From Promethearchaeota archaeon (lineage in GTDB: Archaea; Asgardarchaeota; Lokiarchaeia; Sigynarchaeales; SOKP01), in assembly GCA_019894735.1 (NCBI GenBank), contig JAGXOB010000066.1:1-12741 (forward strand): a DNA stretch of 12,741 nt, written 5' to 3'. Position 1 is the first letter of the stretch. Each line of letters begins with the position of its first letter. Positions 1 to 7,573 of this stretch are shown here, piece after piece. The notes below the pieces were generated by a model. The model saw only the letters and a list, made by a program, of their open reading frames with translations. It made no database searches and was not told the DNA's origin. A program made the translations under genes and the position numbers.

Positions 1-89
1 CATAGATTATTAAAAGTTATTTCTTTTTCTGCAAGAAAATAGGCTGCAACGCTAATATCTTGTTTTGTATCATTATTATATTTAAACAT
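1..89 (-). CDS. 5' end of an unrecognised protein gene, cut by the window edge
   Basis: A minus-strand reading frame opens with ATG (cat at 87-89) and stays open to position 1, giving about 29 residues that begin MFKYNNDTKQDISV and continue AAYFLAEKEITFNNL. An in-frame TGA lies two codons before the ATG, so this is the first possible start. The composition (mixed charged and hydrophobic, no low-complexity run) looks like real protein, and the ISVAAYFLAEK stretch reads like an amphipathic helix. I do not recognise the family. The upstream Shine-Dalgarno match is weak. The gene runs in the same direction as the Roadblock gene, 124 bases downstream of its stop. A chance short open frame is still possible because only 89 bases are visible. 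Confidence 0.4.
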   Translation of the reverse strand, partial: MFKYNNDTKQDISVAAYFLAEKEITFNNL

Positions 90-213
90 GAATCTTCAAT
101 GGTATAATAGATACTTTTAGTAAAAAACCTAATTATTGAAAACAACAAATTCTAAATTGAATTTATCCTAAAAGAAAATGAGAAGAACTTTATAAAAATA
201 GATAAGGTAATGA

Positions 214-669
214 TTAATCGGGTGTTAATTCGTCCAGATCACTTAAATCCAGACCTGAATCTAGTGTTTCAGGAATGTCAGACAAAAATTCGTCTAAAAT
301 TTCTTTTAACTCATCACCAGAACGCTTTAAAATTAATCTAATCAATCCAATATTAATATCTGGATCTGAAATGAGGGTGAGTACGCCTTTTGGACCACAG
401 CTTGAGGCAAAAATCTTCCCTCCGGTGAATTCCGATGTTACTATTTCTAAGTCGCCAAGTTCCAAGTTTTTTCCTTGTTCCTCACTTGCACAGAAAACTG
501 CTGATGCAATTGCGCCAATGCCGTCGACATCAGCTGGGAAGTAGGAAAATTTAGAAACGCTTGCTATAGTCAATCCCGTTCGGTCAACCAAAATAACTTT
601 TTTGATTCCGCTTTCGGATTTTATTATCTTAGATAGAATATTATCAAAACTTTTTGTATCAATCGACAA
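214..669 (-). CDS. Roadblock/LC7 domain protein with acidic tail
   Basis: This 151-residue protein has the size and pattern of a stand-alone Roadblock/LC7 protein. An N-terminal helix (about 8-18) is followed by the strand pair KKVILVDRTGLTIAS (23-37), a helix with AIASAVFCASEEQGKNL, strands around DLEIVTSEF and GKIFASSCGPKGVLTLIS, and a final helix near 106-125. Such proteins are dimeric platforms that bind small Ras-like GTPases or other regulators, and Asgard archaea encode many of them. Residues 123-151 form an acidic Asp/Glu/Leu-rich tail that is not part of the core fold. The start is TTG (caa at 667-669): the frame has no internal Met codon, an in-frame TAA sits two codons upstream, and GGTG lies a few bases before the TTG. 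No GTPase gene is visible in the window, so the partner is unknown. Confidence 0.85.
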   Translation of the reverse strand: MSIDTKSFDNILSKIIKSESGIKKVILVDRTGLTIASVSKFSYFPADVDGIGAIASAVFCASEEQGKNLELGDLEIVTSEFTGGKIFASSCGPKGVLTLISDPDINIGLIRLILKRSGDELKEILDEFLSDIPETLDSGLDLSDLDELTPD

Positions 670-754
670 TTCTTACACCACTCTTGTTAAAATAACCTAT
701 AGTATTATATTAGATTTTTAGATTTAAAATTGTTATTATTATTAAAAAAGTATA

Positions 755-766
755 TATATATAAAAA
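755..766 (-). promoter_or_regulatory. Candidate TATA box for the Roadblock gene
   Basis: Read on the minus strand, this is TTTATATATATA within a wholly AT-rich gap (670-851). It lies about 90 bases before the TTG start, which would give a leader of roughly 65 bases. Alternating AT tracts arise easily by chance in such a background, so this is only a candidate. Confidence 0.25.
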
Positions 767-851
767 TATGCTTTTCCTTACATTTCAATATAAGCGAGGG
801 AGAACTAAGATAAGTTTTTTTTCTAAAGTTTTGTAAAGTCTGTACTAATAA

Positions 852-2078
852 TTATTCTAGAAGATTCTTCTCTTTTACGATTTTTCTGTAGTGATCTCTC
901 TCTCTTCTTAATACTTTTATTTCCTTTTTAAGATCAAACATTTGTTCTTGAAAAGTATTTTTCTCTTTTTCCTTTGTTGAGACATTTGCTTTAGTATTTT
1001 TTACTTCTAGTTTTAAGCTTGTAATAGAATCGATATGGACTGTAATTTGACTTTTTAATTTATCTATATCGTTTATGAGACTTCTATTAGCTTTTTCTAA
1101 CTTATCAAGCTCACTATTTAAGCCAAGATTAATATTTTTCAGATCTTCTTTTTCTTGAAGCATCTTTTCAGCTTCGTCTTCTACCTCTTCTACTCCGGTT
1201 AATTTCGTTGAAAGAGCTTCGATTTTTCTCTCTTTCTCTTTTAAGAAATCGTCTCTTTCTGTTATTTCCTGCTTTAGAATTTTTATGTCATCCATCAATT
1301 TCGCGTTATTCTGATTTAGATCGGCCATTTGTTGACTCCATTTCTCCAATTTTATATATTGCTCGCTAATTTCTTCCTTGCAAGACTGAATCTCTTCCGA
1401 TATTTTTATATTTTCTGACACAAGTTCTGTGTATTTTCTCGTTAATTCTCTTATTTTGTTCTTTTTTTCATCTAAAAGATCTTGAAGTTCAGTATTTTTT
1501 GCCTTTAATTCTGTTTCTTCCTTTAACAACTTTGTTTGAATTTCTTCACTCTTCTTTTCTTCCACGCTATCGAGTTCTTCTTCTTGTTTTTCTTCTTTTG
1601 CCACCTTTTTATCATCTAAATTAGCAGCAGCAGTTATTACACTTGATTCGCCTTCTATGATCTCCTCCCAATATGGTAGTAATTCTTCTGCTTTTAACAT
1701 TTCATAATATTGCCCTAAGATATCGTCGAAATTTAGGGCTTCTCTCTTAGGTAATAATTCGTGGGCTACCCTTCTCATCCTCCCTTCAAATTCATTAGAA
1801 AGAATCTCATCTTGAGACAAAAAGATACTAACAGCAAAATTGGGATTTCCTACATAATGTCTGAATGAGAAACCTGAATAAAAACTAGCTACACTAACAT
1901 CATCTTCGAGCATCATTTCAACGTAATTTGGTTCCATTTTTTTTTTCATGTGATGCTCAACTAAACCTTTTAAGGTTTCCGGTGTTACTCCTAGAAACTC
2001 ACATATGTTACTTGGAAATTGGGTGTCTATGCGTGTTTTTGAATATTTTTCAAATCCTAAAATTATTATACCTTTCAC
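852..2078 (-). CDS. Longin-like domain protein with long C-terminal coiled coil
   Basis: A 408-residue protein in two parts. Residues 1-145 form a compact mixed domain beginning KGIIILGFEKYSK and including SVASFYSGFSFRHYVG (62-77), FAVSIFLSQDE (81-91) and an RRVAHELLPKREALNFDDIL helix (102-121). The opening hydrophobic strand, the central strand pair and the C-terminal helices match the longin/profilin-like type of domain that in eukaryotes sits on vesicle-trafficking proteins. I assign it by pattern, not by alignment. Residues about 165-405 are a nearly uninterrupted Glu/Lys/Leu heptad-type coiled coil that should form a long rod, probably in a dimer. No membrane segment or signal peptide is present. 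The start is GTG (cac at 2076-2078), chosen because the first hydrophobic strand begins at residue 3; the next Met (44) would cut the domain. The architecture suggests a tether or cytoskeletal linker, which is inference. Confidence 0.75.
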   Translation of the reverse strand: MKGIIILGFEKYSKTRIDTQFPSNICEFLGVTPETLKGLVEHHMKKKMEPNYVEMMLEDDVSVASFYSGFSFRHYVGNPNFAVSIFLSQDEILSNEFEGRMRRVAHELLPKREALNFDDILGQYYEMLKAEELLPYWEEIIEGESSVITAAANLDDKKVAKEEKQEEELDSVEEKKSEEIQTKLLKEETELKAKNTELQDLLDEKKNKIRELTRKYTELVSENIKISEEIQSCKEEISEQYIKLEKWSQQMADLNQNNAKLMDDIKILKQEITERDDFLKEKERKIEALSTKLTGVEEVEDEAEKMLQEKEDLKNINLGLNSELDKLEKANRSLINDIDKLKSQITVHIDSITSLKLEVKNTKANVSTKEKEKNTFQEQMFDLKKEIKVLRRERDHYRKIVKEKNLLE

Positions 2079-2107
2079 TTTTTCGCAACTTACTAAATTA
2101 ATTGTGA

Positions 2108-2123
2108 GGAACCAAACAGTTCC
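2108..2123. repeat. Short inverted repeat upstream of the longin/coiled-coil gene
   Basis: GGAAC (2108-2112) and GTTCC (2119-2123) are perfect complements around a 6-base spacer, in an otherwise AT-rich gap 30 bases before the GTG start of the longin/coiled-coil gene. The local GC content stands out. It could be an operator or a hairpin in the mRNA leader, but the arms are only 5 bp. Confidence 0.3.
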
Positions 2124-2270
2124 ATAACAAATTATTCGATGTAATAATTAATAATTTTTTAAACTTTATCTATTTTACAAACAATTAGATCGAAATTAAT
2201 ATTAGACTTTTATCTTTAGCTATATTAATTAATAGAGAACTATGGTAAGTCTCTCTCATTTTAATAAAGT

Positions 2271-3809
2271 TTAATAAATTTGAGTCAAACAGTCAATTAC
2301 TTGCTTTTCTTCCATAGCTAAGTAGTTCTGTTTAAGAATTAATGAAAAAAACTTCCTATCTCTTGGATTAAAATATTTATATCCAAATTTATTCCAGGAA
2401 ATCTCCTTGGTAAATGGTGCAAATAAGGTTATTCGGTCTTTTACAAGTTTTGTTAATATAATCAGAACTTCTTCTTGAGTTGCGCGTTTTAAAGTATACA
2501 ATAATACATCATCGTTAAATTCGTTCCATGTTTCTTTGAATTGAATACAAAATTTCTTAATGTCGATTTTATTCTCTACAATCAATTTGGCCAAACCTTT
2601 AATAGTTGTTTCGAAAGAATTTATATCTTGATTCATAGGGGTTGATATTATCGTGGTTGGTAAAGTTGGACCGTCTCTTCTAGCCTGCGGTAAATTATAC
2701 TCAGGTAAAATTTTAATCTGGTTTAACCCCATTATATTTCTAACATCATTAAGAGTTCCGCCTGTATCAAAAAATCGTTTATTAATGATATATTTCAGAA
2801 GCTTTTGAGCGTGAACGTCTCCAAAATAAGGGTAATCTGAAGCGTATAAAAGATATTCTGACCAATCTCGATTATCAACTTTTATCTTGTTTTGGGATTT
2901 GAACCAACTTCGAAAATCCTCAAAAAAGTTACCCGCACCCTCCCCATGAAGCATAGATAAATCTCCATATGTGTTAGGCTGCACTAAGGCGTTATAAACT
3001 TCGTGATCTCCAATATTTCCCTGAGCGAAATGAGCGATTATAACTTTTAAGTGAGGCAATAAATCGGGATATTGTTGAGCCAGTAATGATCTCGTTGATT
3101 TTATTAATTCTGCTATGTCTAATATTGAACCTCTTCCCCGCGTATCGAAAATTACTGGTAAAGAATAACTTGCTGCTTCAATCAACACATCTTGTGGTTT
3201 TCCGGATTTTATATCGTCAATCCATCTTTCTGAACGAGGGTGTAATTTTAATCCCCTGAGACCTAGTTCTTCTCGAGCATAGCCTACTTCCTTTATTGCT
3301 TTTTCGCCTTGCATAGGATCACAACGCCCATATCCAATAAGTTTCATAGAAAAAGGGAATCGAGTAGTAAATCTTGAAACATTAATATTGCTTGCTCTGT
3401 ATCGTGCTTCTGGATGTTTGTCTCTAAACACATCTTGAAAGGGAAAAACGACACCTTGGTCAATAAAAGAATAGAATTTTGATTTTTCTTTTAAATCTGA
3501 ATACCTTTTTCCAAGTGATTTTAAAGCGACATATAATTTATCAGTAAAAGGGTATTGATTGAAAGACCAACTGATTTTTGTAAATTTTCCAGCCATTGTA
3601 GTTGAAAATGATTGTTCTCCAGTTGCTTCCCAATCTGTTTTTAATCTCCCTTGTACGTTCCCCCAAAAATCAAATGTTCCTGTGCCAGGTGCTAAAGGAT
3701 TCATCATAGTTGCTCCATCAACGTCTTCACCTAAATGTGAGTGGGAATCTATTACGATTATATTCTCAATTCGAGTTTTTCCATCTTGTTCTATAGTTGC
3801 AGTTAGCAT
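2271..3809 (-). CDS. Amidohydrolase-2 family metal-dependent hydrolase with C-terminal extension
   Basis: This 512-residue protein has a TIM-barrel amidohydrolase core. The strand-1 metal motif is VIDSHSHLG (19-27, His23 and His25), then comes RGLKLHPRS (185-193), IIAHFAQG (257-264, His260) and LLYASDYPYFGD (320-331, Asp325 the expected catalytic Asp). This order fits the amidohydrolase-2 (2-pyrone-4,6-dicarboxylate lactonase/aminocarboxymuconate-semialdehyde decarboxylase) group, whose members hydrolyse or decarboxylate small molecules. At the strand that often ends in His in this family (PVIxHxG) this protein has PVIFDTRG (218-225), with Asp222 in the His position. Residues from about 380 to 512 are an extra helical region without a recognised motif. 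No signal peptide is visible, so it is probably cytosolic. The ATG start has only a weak GAGA before it. It follows the GCS2-type ligase gene by 39 bases, so the two are probably co-transcribed. The substrate cannot be named. Confidence 0.8.
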   Translation of the reverse strand: MLTATIEQDGKTRIENIIVIDSHSHLGEDVDGATMMNPLAPGTGTFDFWGNVQGRLKTDWEATGEQSFSTTMAGKFTKISWSFNQYPFTDKLYVALKSLGKRYSDLKEKSKFYSFIDQGVVFPFQDVFRDKHPEARYRASNINVSRFTTRFPFSMKLIGYGRCDPMQGEKAIKEVGYAREELGLRGLKLHPRSERWIDDIKSGKPQDVLIEAASYSLPVIFDTRGRGSILDIAELIKSTRSLLAQQYPDLLPHLKVIIAHFAQGNIGDHEVYNALVQPNTYGDLSMLHGEGAGNFFEDFRSWFKSQNKIKVDNRDWSEYLLYASDYPYFGDVHAQKLLKYIINKRFFDTGGTLNDVRNIMGLNQIKILPEYNLPQARRDGPTLPTTIISTPMNQDINSFETTIKGLAKLIVENKIDIKKFCIQFKETWNEFNDDVLLYTLKRATQEEVLIILTKLVKDRITLFAPFTKEISWNKFGYKYFNPRDRKFFSLILKQNYLAMEEKQVIDCLTQIY

Positions 3810-3848
3810 TCTCTATATCATCTTTAATTTAATTTTTTCTAATATTTC

Positions 3849-5528
3849 TTAATCACGCATCTCTTTTGGGAGAGTTAAAACTCCAGTTAAAGGATTATTG
3901 ATAGGATCCTTACAATATTCTATAGTAAAGTAAATTAAATCATAAAGTATGTTGGGATTTTCGTTGTTATCTAATTTATATTGATATAGGCTTAATTGAT
4001 ATTCTGCTTCGGTTATAGGAGGTTCGGCGTAACTTACACTTCCAAACACAGATTGAAGAATTGGTTTCAAAAATGGAGAATAGAGAAAACCTAATTCTTT
4101 CAAGACATCCTTCAAATAAAAGAACATTCGTTGGCATGCCTGCATCATATATCTTACAGGTTGATTTTCTGGTCCCAAATATTGTTCCGCAAATTCAGGA
4201 TCGTATTTTGCAAGATGCTCTCGAGTAAGGTTTTGAGGTCGGAACAAAGAAATTAATCCTCTCTCAATGGATGTCTTTCTATTGTAAGCTATTGTTTCAC
4301 TACCGGCATCGGGTACCCAAACTCCTTTCTCTAACAATTTTCGAGCTTTATAACACATAGCCTCTAATAATAGTGCGATTCCAATTCGACGACATATTGA
4401 TATTTGCGCGTCTGATATACGGATCTCAATCGTTCCCCAATCTGTATAGGGGAACACGTCTTGGAAGCGCCCATCTTCCAAACTTGCCTTTTGAATAACC
4501 TGAAGGAAATAATTCATAGTTTCTTCGTCATATGCTGTGATATAAGGAATATAATGCTTAGGATCGTTGTTACTCAGCATTGTAGTATTATTTTTTAACC
4601 TTAAAGAGCGAACGCAGTTAGGGGCAGTGATCCTATTATTAACTATCTTGACAACATCTGTTGGCTTATTGTTTAAAATAGGTGAATTACAGGTAAGAGA
4701 AATTATGTGTGGAATAAAATTTCTTATCATACAATAAGCTTGTACTTTTTCCAAATCGTTTTTGAACGAACCAATATGTGAGTGGTCGGCCATTGTCAAC
4801 CCGCGCATGTACTCCTTAGAAGCTGGATTTATGGCAGAGGCAATGATATGTAAATCGTTAGGTAAGGTTGTTTTCGCTAGTAAAAACAAGGTACTTGCCC
4901 AATATGCCAATTCTTCAGCATATTCGCATGGCGGGGTAACTAACTCCAAGATATATGTGACAGCGGTAACATTACCATCTCGAGCAAATGTATCTATGTC
5001 TACCTCAGCGCCATTGGGTAATTGATATCGGATATCCATGGCATATCCCTTCTCAATATCATCCCTACCATATGGTCGTGCTGTCACCTTTTGCCTAATA
5101 TAGTCTGGAACAGGTAAGAAATCAGCTCTACCGTCGTATAAAACCTGATCCATGATCTTAATGGCATCTTTTACAATTTCCTTCATTCGAAAGACCATTT
5201 CATCACCAGGAGGGTAATCACCATTGTCATCTGCTATAATTAACTCCATTTCTATTCCATGTGTGAATGGTAATATCGTCCAATGCTCTACATCCGCTAA
5301 GATCTCCCCCCACGCTCTTTCTGGAATTAACACTTCTCTATAATCAGTTCCAAGAAACAATTTATCCGAAGATCTATCTATAGGGTTACCTAAAGACACT
5401 CCGGGTGAAAGTCCAGTTCCCTTTGCTGCTTTAGGCTCCTTAACTTTTTCCTGTCCCATTAATTGAGAAAAATTATTATAATCTCCTTCGCTAGCTTCTT
5501 TTTTCTTCTTTTTTTTATCCTTTGCCAT
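3849..5528 (-). CDS. GCS2-family carboxylate-amine ligase (glutamate-cysteine ligase-like)
   Basis: The protein (559 residues from the ATG at 5526-5528) carries the GCS2/YbdK-type ligase pattern, a glutamine-synthetase-related fold that couples ATP hydrolysis to amide-bond formation. Visible motifs are THGIEMELIIAD (89-100, the metal-binding Glu pair), ILELVTPPC (193-201), MADHSHIGSF (246-255), CNSPILNNKP (280-289) and IEIRISDAQISI (367-378). The core starts near residue 60. It is preceded by a charged tail with six consecutive lysines (MAKDKKKKKKE) and a Gly/Pro-rich linker. A GTG four codons earlier (5538-5540) is in frame, but its GTGA sits where a Shine-Dalgarno element would serve the ATG, so I prefer the ATG. 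It lies 28 bases after the helical-repeat gene and 39 bases before the amidohydrolase gene. Whether it makes gamma-glutamylcysteine or another amide is not shown by the sequence; the family is diverse. Confidence 0.8.
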   Translation of the reverse strand: MAKDKKKKKKEASEGDYNNFSQLMGQEKVKEPKAAKGTGLSPGVSLGNPIDRSSDKLFLGTDYREVLIPERAWGEILADVEHWTILPFTHGIEMELIIADDNGDYPPGDEMVFRMKEIVKDAIKIMDQVLYDGRADFLPVPDYIRQKVTARPYGRDDIEKGYAMDIRYQLPNGAEVDIDTFARDGNVTAVTYILELVTPPCEYAEELAYWASTLFLLAKTTLPNDLHIIASAINPASKEYMRGLTMADHSHIGSFKNDLEKVQAYCMIRNFIPHIISLTCNSPILNNKPTDVVKIVNNRITAPNCVRSLRLKNNTTMLSNNDPKHYIPYITAYDEETMNYFLQVIQKASLEDGRFQDVFPYTDWGTIEIRISDAQISICRRIGIALLLEAMCYKARKLLEKGVWVPDAGSETIAYNRKTSIERGLISLFRPQNLTREHLAKYDPEFAEQYLGPENQPVRYMMQACQRMFFYLKDVLKELGFLYSPFLKPILQSVFGSVSYAEPPITEAEYQLSLYQYKLDNNENPNILYDLIYFTIEYCKDPINNPLTGVLTLPKEMRD

Positions 5529-5556
5529 AAAATTCTTCACTTAAAATTTTTTTAGA

Positions 5557-7416
5557 TTAAATTAATGATTGTACAAAAGTTTTGAATATATCATAATCGT
5601 TAATAAATTCATACGAGAGAACCAAATTAACTATATTGAAATTACTACCATAAAATATATTACTTAGGCTCTCAACCGTTTTTCCCCCTTTAAAGAGATC
5701 GTCATCTATTATCACATCAACATGATCTCCAAGAGCTTTTACAATTTTCGATTGAATTCTATTTACTTCATCAGTCATAGACGAGAGAATAACGGTTGGT
5801 TTTCCTAAGTAGGGGATAAAATCTAAATTGAAAACTGTAACTCGATTCTTAATGCTTTCAGGTTGGAAGAATTTTTTTAACGTGGTTTGTATAATTTTTA
5901 ATTCTCCCTGGTTGTGATTGCTATTAGAAGGAAAAATGTAATACGAGATAGAATTTTTTGAATTATAGTTTAATTCTGAATAAACTCTATCTATGATAGG
6001 AAATATGCTAAAGTCAAAATTAAATAGTGATATGAGAGCAATTGTGAAATTGAAATTCCCACTTAGGATATTATTACTTGCGTTTCCTCCTATGAGAGAG
6101 AACTCCTTTACTTCTCTAGTAATTTGTGAAGCATATGTATTTAGAAGAAAGAATTGAGAGAACGCCCCAATAGGTTCTACTTTTGATTGCTTTTGATCAA
6201 CCATTTTATAAATTTCGTTGAATAAGTCCTTGGCTATAGTTTTTTTAAGCTCTACTGAGCTCAATCCTCCTATTACTTTATCTGCCGCCTCGGGGCAATC
6301 TAATTCTGCTAAAATACATATAGTTTCTTTAAAGTATTCATAAGCCGGATTGCGATAATTTTGATCTGATACGTTAATTTTATCAGACTTGAGAATAATC
6401 TCATCAATTTGTTTAATGATAGTAAGAATTTGCGAGTTATCATTAGTCTCGTGTAATTTCTTAATAATATTAAATAAAACCTTAATTTTAACTGTCTCGT
6501 CTTTAATAAGCTCTGTAAACTTGAGAGCTAAACCGGTTTCTTTCTCAAGGGACTTAAAAATAACATCAAAAATAGCAGTTTCCTTTAATGAATCTTCGTT
6601 GATAAACGAAATAATTTTACTTACTTTATCGGGATCAATAATTACATAATCAAGCGCAATACATTTTGTGATTTGATTCTTTTTATTTTGATCATTTAAT
6701 TTTTCAACAACTTGTAAGCTACTCTCGAGATTAAGAGTTGCGTTAGCTCTAATTAGGTTATAATATAATTCTATTTTTTCACTCTCATTAGTTAACTTCA
6801 ATGAGCTTTCTAATGCTTTGTAAAACTCCCCATTCGACAGATATGATTTTGCGAGTATCCTTATATTTGATTCAACCTCGGCCCTAGAGACATTGGGAGA
6901 TTGACCGTTATTTTTTGGCTCTGCAGAGCCCGTTGTAGCGTCTTTAATTTGGTTTTCAATTTTCTTAATCCCGTTCTTGTCTGATGCGATTACATAATCT
7001 TTTGGATTAAAGCTATCACTTTTAACGGTATGGAGAAACTGCTTATCTTTTAATATTTGGCGAATTCTACTCGAGGAAATTTTATCCCTAATCTGTTGAA
7101 CTTTTACCGTGATTTCGACTAACTTCATCCAATAGGCGTTTACCGTTAATTTACCAAACCCGTTTGTTGTAGGTTTCAACTGTAAATCGATGTACTTAGT
7201 TTCTCCCGAATTGAAGAGAATTTCATCTAAAAATTCAATTGGTTTAACATCGATGTCGAGGTTTTCTCCTTCAAATACGAATTTAAAATGCTCTTCTTTT
7301 GTAGATTGGTTAGTAACTTGGAAGGAAACAGCGTTATCAATGTCTGGAATTAAAAGGTTCTGAGGAAATTTAGTTACACTAATCGATATTACATGATTCG
7401 GATCTGCGTTAGACAT
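5557..7416 (-). CDS. Beta-sandwich plus helical-repeat protein of unknown function
   Basis: I do not recognise this 619-residue protein. Residues 8-108 alternate short strands (ISISVTKFP, NAVSFQVTNQS, KYIDLQLKP, KLTVNAYW, VEITVKVQQ), and the phrase order resembles an immunoglobulin-like or CARDB-like beta sandwich. Residues 110-185 are charged and probably flexible, with an Asn/Pro/Ser-rich linker at 160-178. Residues 180-420 are a run of amphipathic helices with repeat-like spacing (RILAKSYLSNGEFYKALESSLKL resembles a TPR helix pair). Residues 425-619 look alpha/beta, with strands such as RVTVFNLDFIP, PTVILSSM and HVDVIIDDD. There is no signal peptide or membrane segment. It is the first gene of a probable three-gene unit with the ligase and amidohydrolase, so a scaffold or substrate-presenting role is plausible, but that is inference. 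Confidence 0.65.
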   Translation of the reverse strand: MSNADPNHVISISVTKFPQNLLIPDIDNAVSFQVTNQSTKEEHFKFVFEGENLDIDVKPIEFLDEILFNSGETKYIDLQLKPTTNGFGKLTVNAYWMKLVEITVKVQQIRDKISSSRIRQILKDKQFLHTVKSDSFNPKDYVIASDKNGIKKIENQIKDATTGSAEPKNNGQSPNVSRAEVESNIRILAKSYLSNGEFYKALESSLKLTNESEKIELYYNLIRANATLNLESSLQVVEKLNDQNKKNQITKCIALDYVIIDPDKVSKIISFINEDSLKETAIFDVIFKSLEKETGLALKFTELIKDETVKIKVLFNIIKKLHETNDNSQILTIIKQIDEIILKSDKINVSDQNYRNPAYEYFKETICILAELDCPEAADKVIGGLSSVELKKTIAKDLFNEIYKMVDQKQSKVEPIGAFSQFFLLNTYASQITREVKEFSLIGGNASNNILSGNFNFTIALISLFNFDFSIFPIIDRVYSELNYNSKNSISYYIFPSNSNHNQGELKIIQTTLKKFFQPESIKNRVTVFNLDFIPYLGKPTVILSSMTDEVNRIQSKIVKALGDHVDVIIDDDLFKGGKTVESLSNIFYGSNFNIVNLVLSYEFINDYDIFKTFVQSLI

Positions 7417-7443
7417 AATTGAAAAGATGTTTGGTTTTAGTAG

Positions 7444-7452
7444 TATATTTAA
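7444..7452 (-). promoter_or_regulatory. Candidate TATA box for the three-gene unit
   Basis: On the minus strand the bases read TTAAATATA. The centre is about 32 bases before the ATG at 7416, which predicts transcription starting only a few bases before the start codon. A leaderless or near-leaderless mRNA would explain why no good Shine-Dalgarno is seen for the helical-repeat gene. The 7417-7573 gap otherwise holds only the terminator-like T tracts. Confidence 0.4.
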
Positions 7453-7491
7453 TTGCGCAAAATAGATATTATTTTTGATTTATTAGAGCGT

Positions 7492-7506
7492 AAAAAATGT
7501 GAAAAA
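7492..7506 (-). terminator. Candidate T-rich terminator after the cis-prenyltransferase gene
   Basis: Two T tracts on the minus strand (TTTTT then TTTTTT, the complements of 7502-7506 and 7492-7497) lie 68-82 bases past the cis-prenyltransferase stop and before the promoter-like box of the next gene. Archaeal termination commonly uses T runs without a hairpin. Position and orientation fit; the evidence is only composition. Confidence 0.35.
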
Positions 7507-7573
7507 GTGCTATATTACCTTAATATCATCAATATAAAACTTATTGATTTTAAATATTTACTAATAAATAAGT

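Noticed and set aside
275..544. An 89-residue plus-strand open frame inside the Roadblock gene
   Set aside because: It is fully contained in a well-supported gene on the opposite strand and shows no family pattern. The plus-strand frames at 3559-3852, 4762-5025 and 6389-6649, and the minus-strand frames at 11579-11761 and 11904-12125, are rejected for the same reason.
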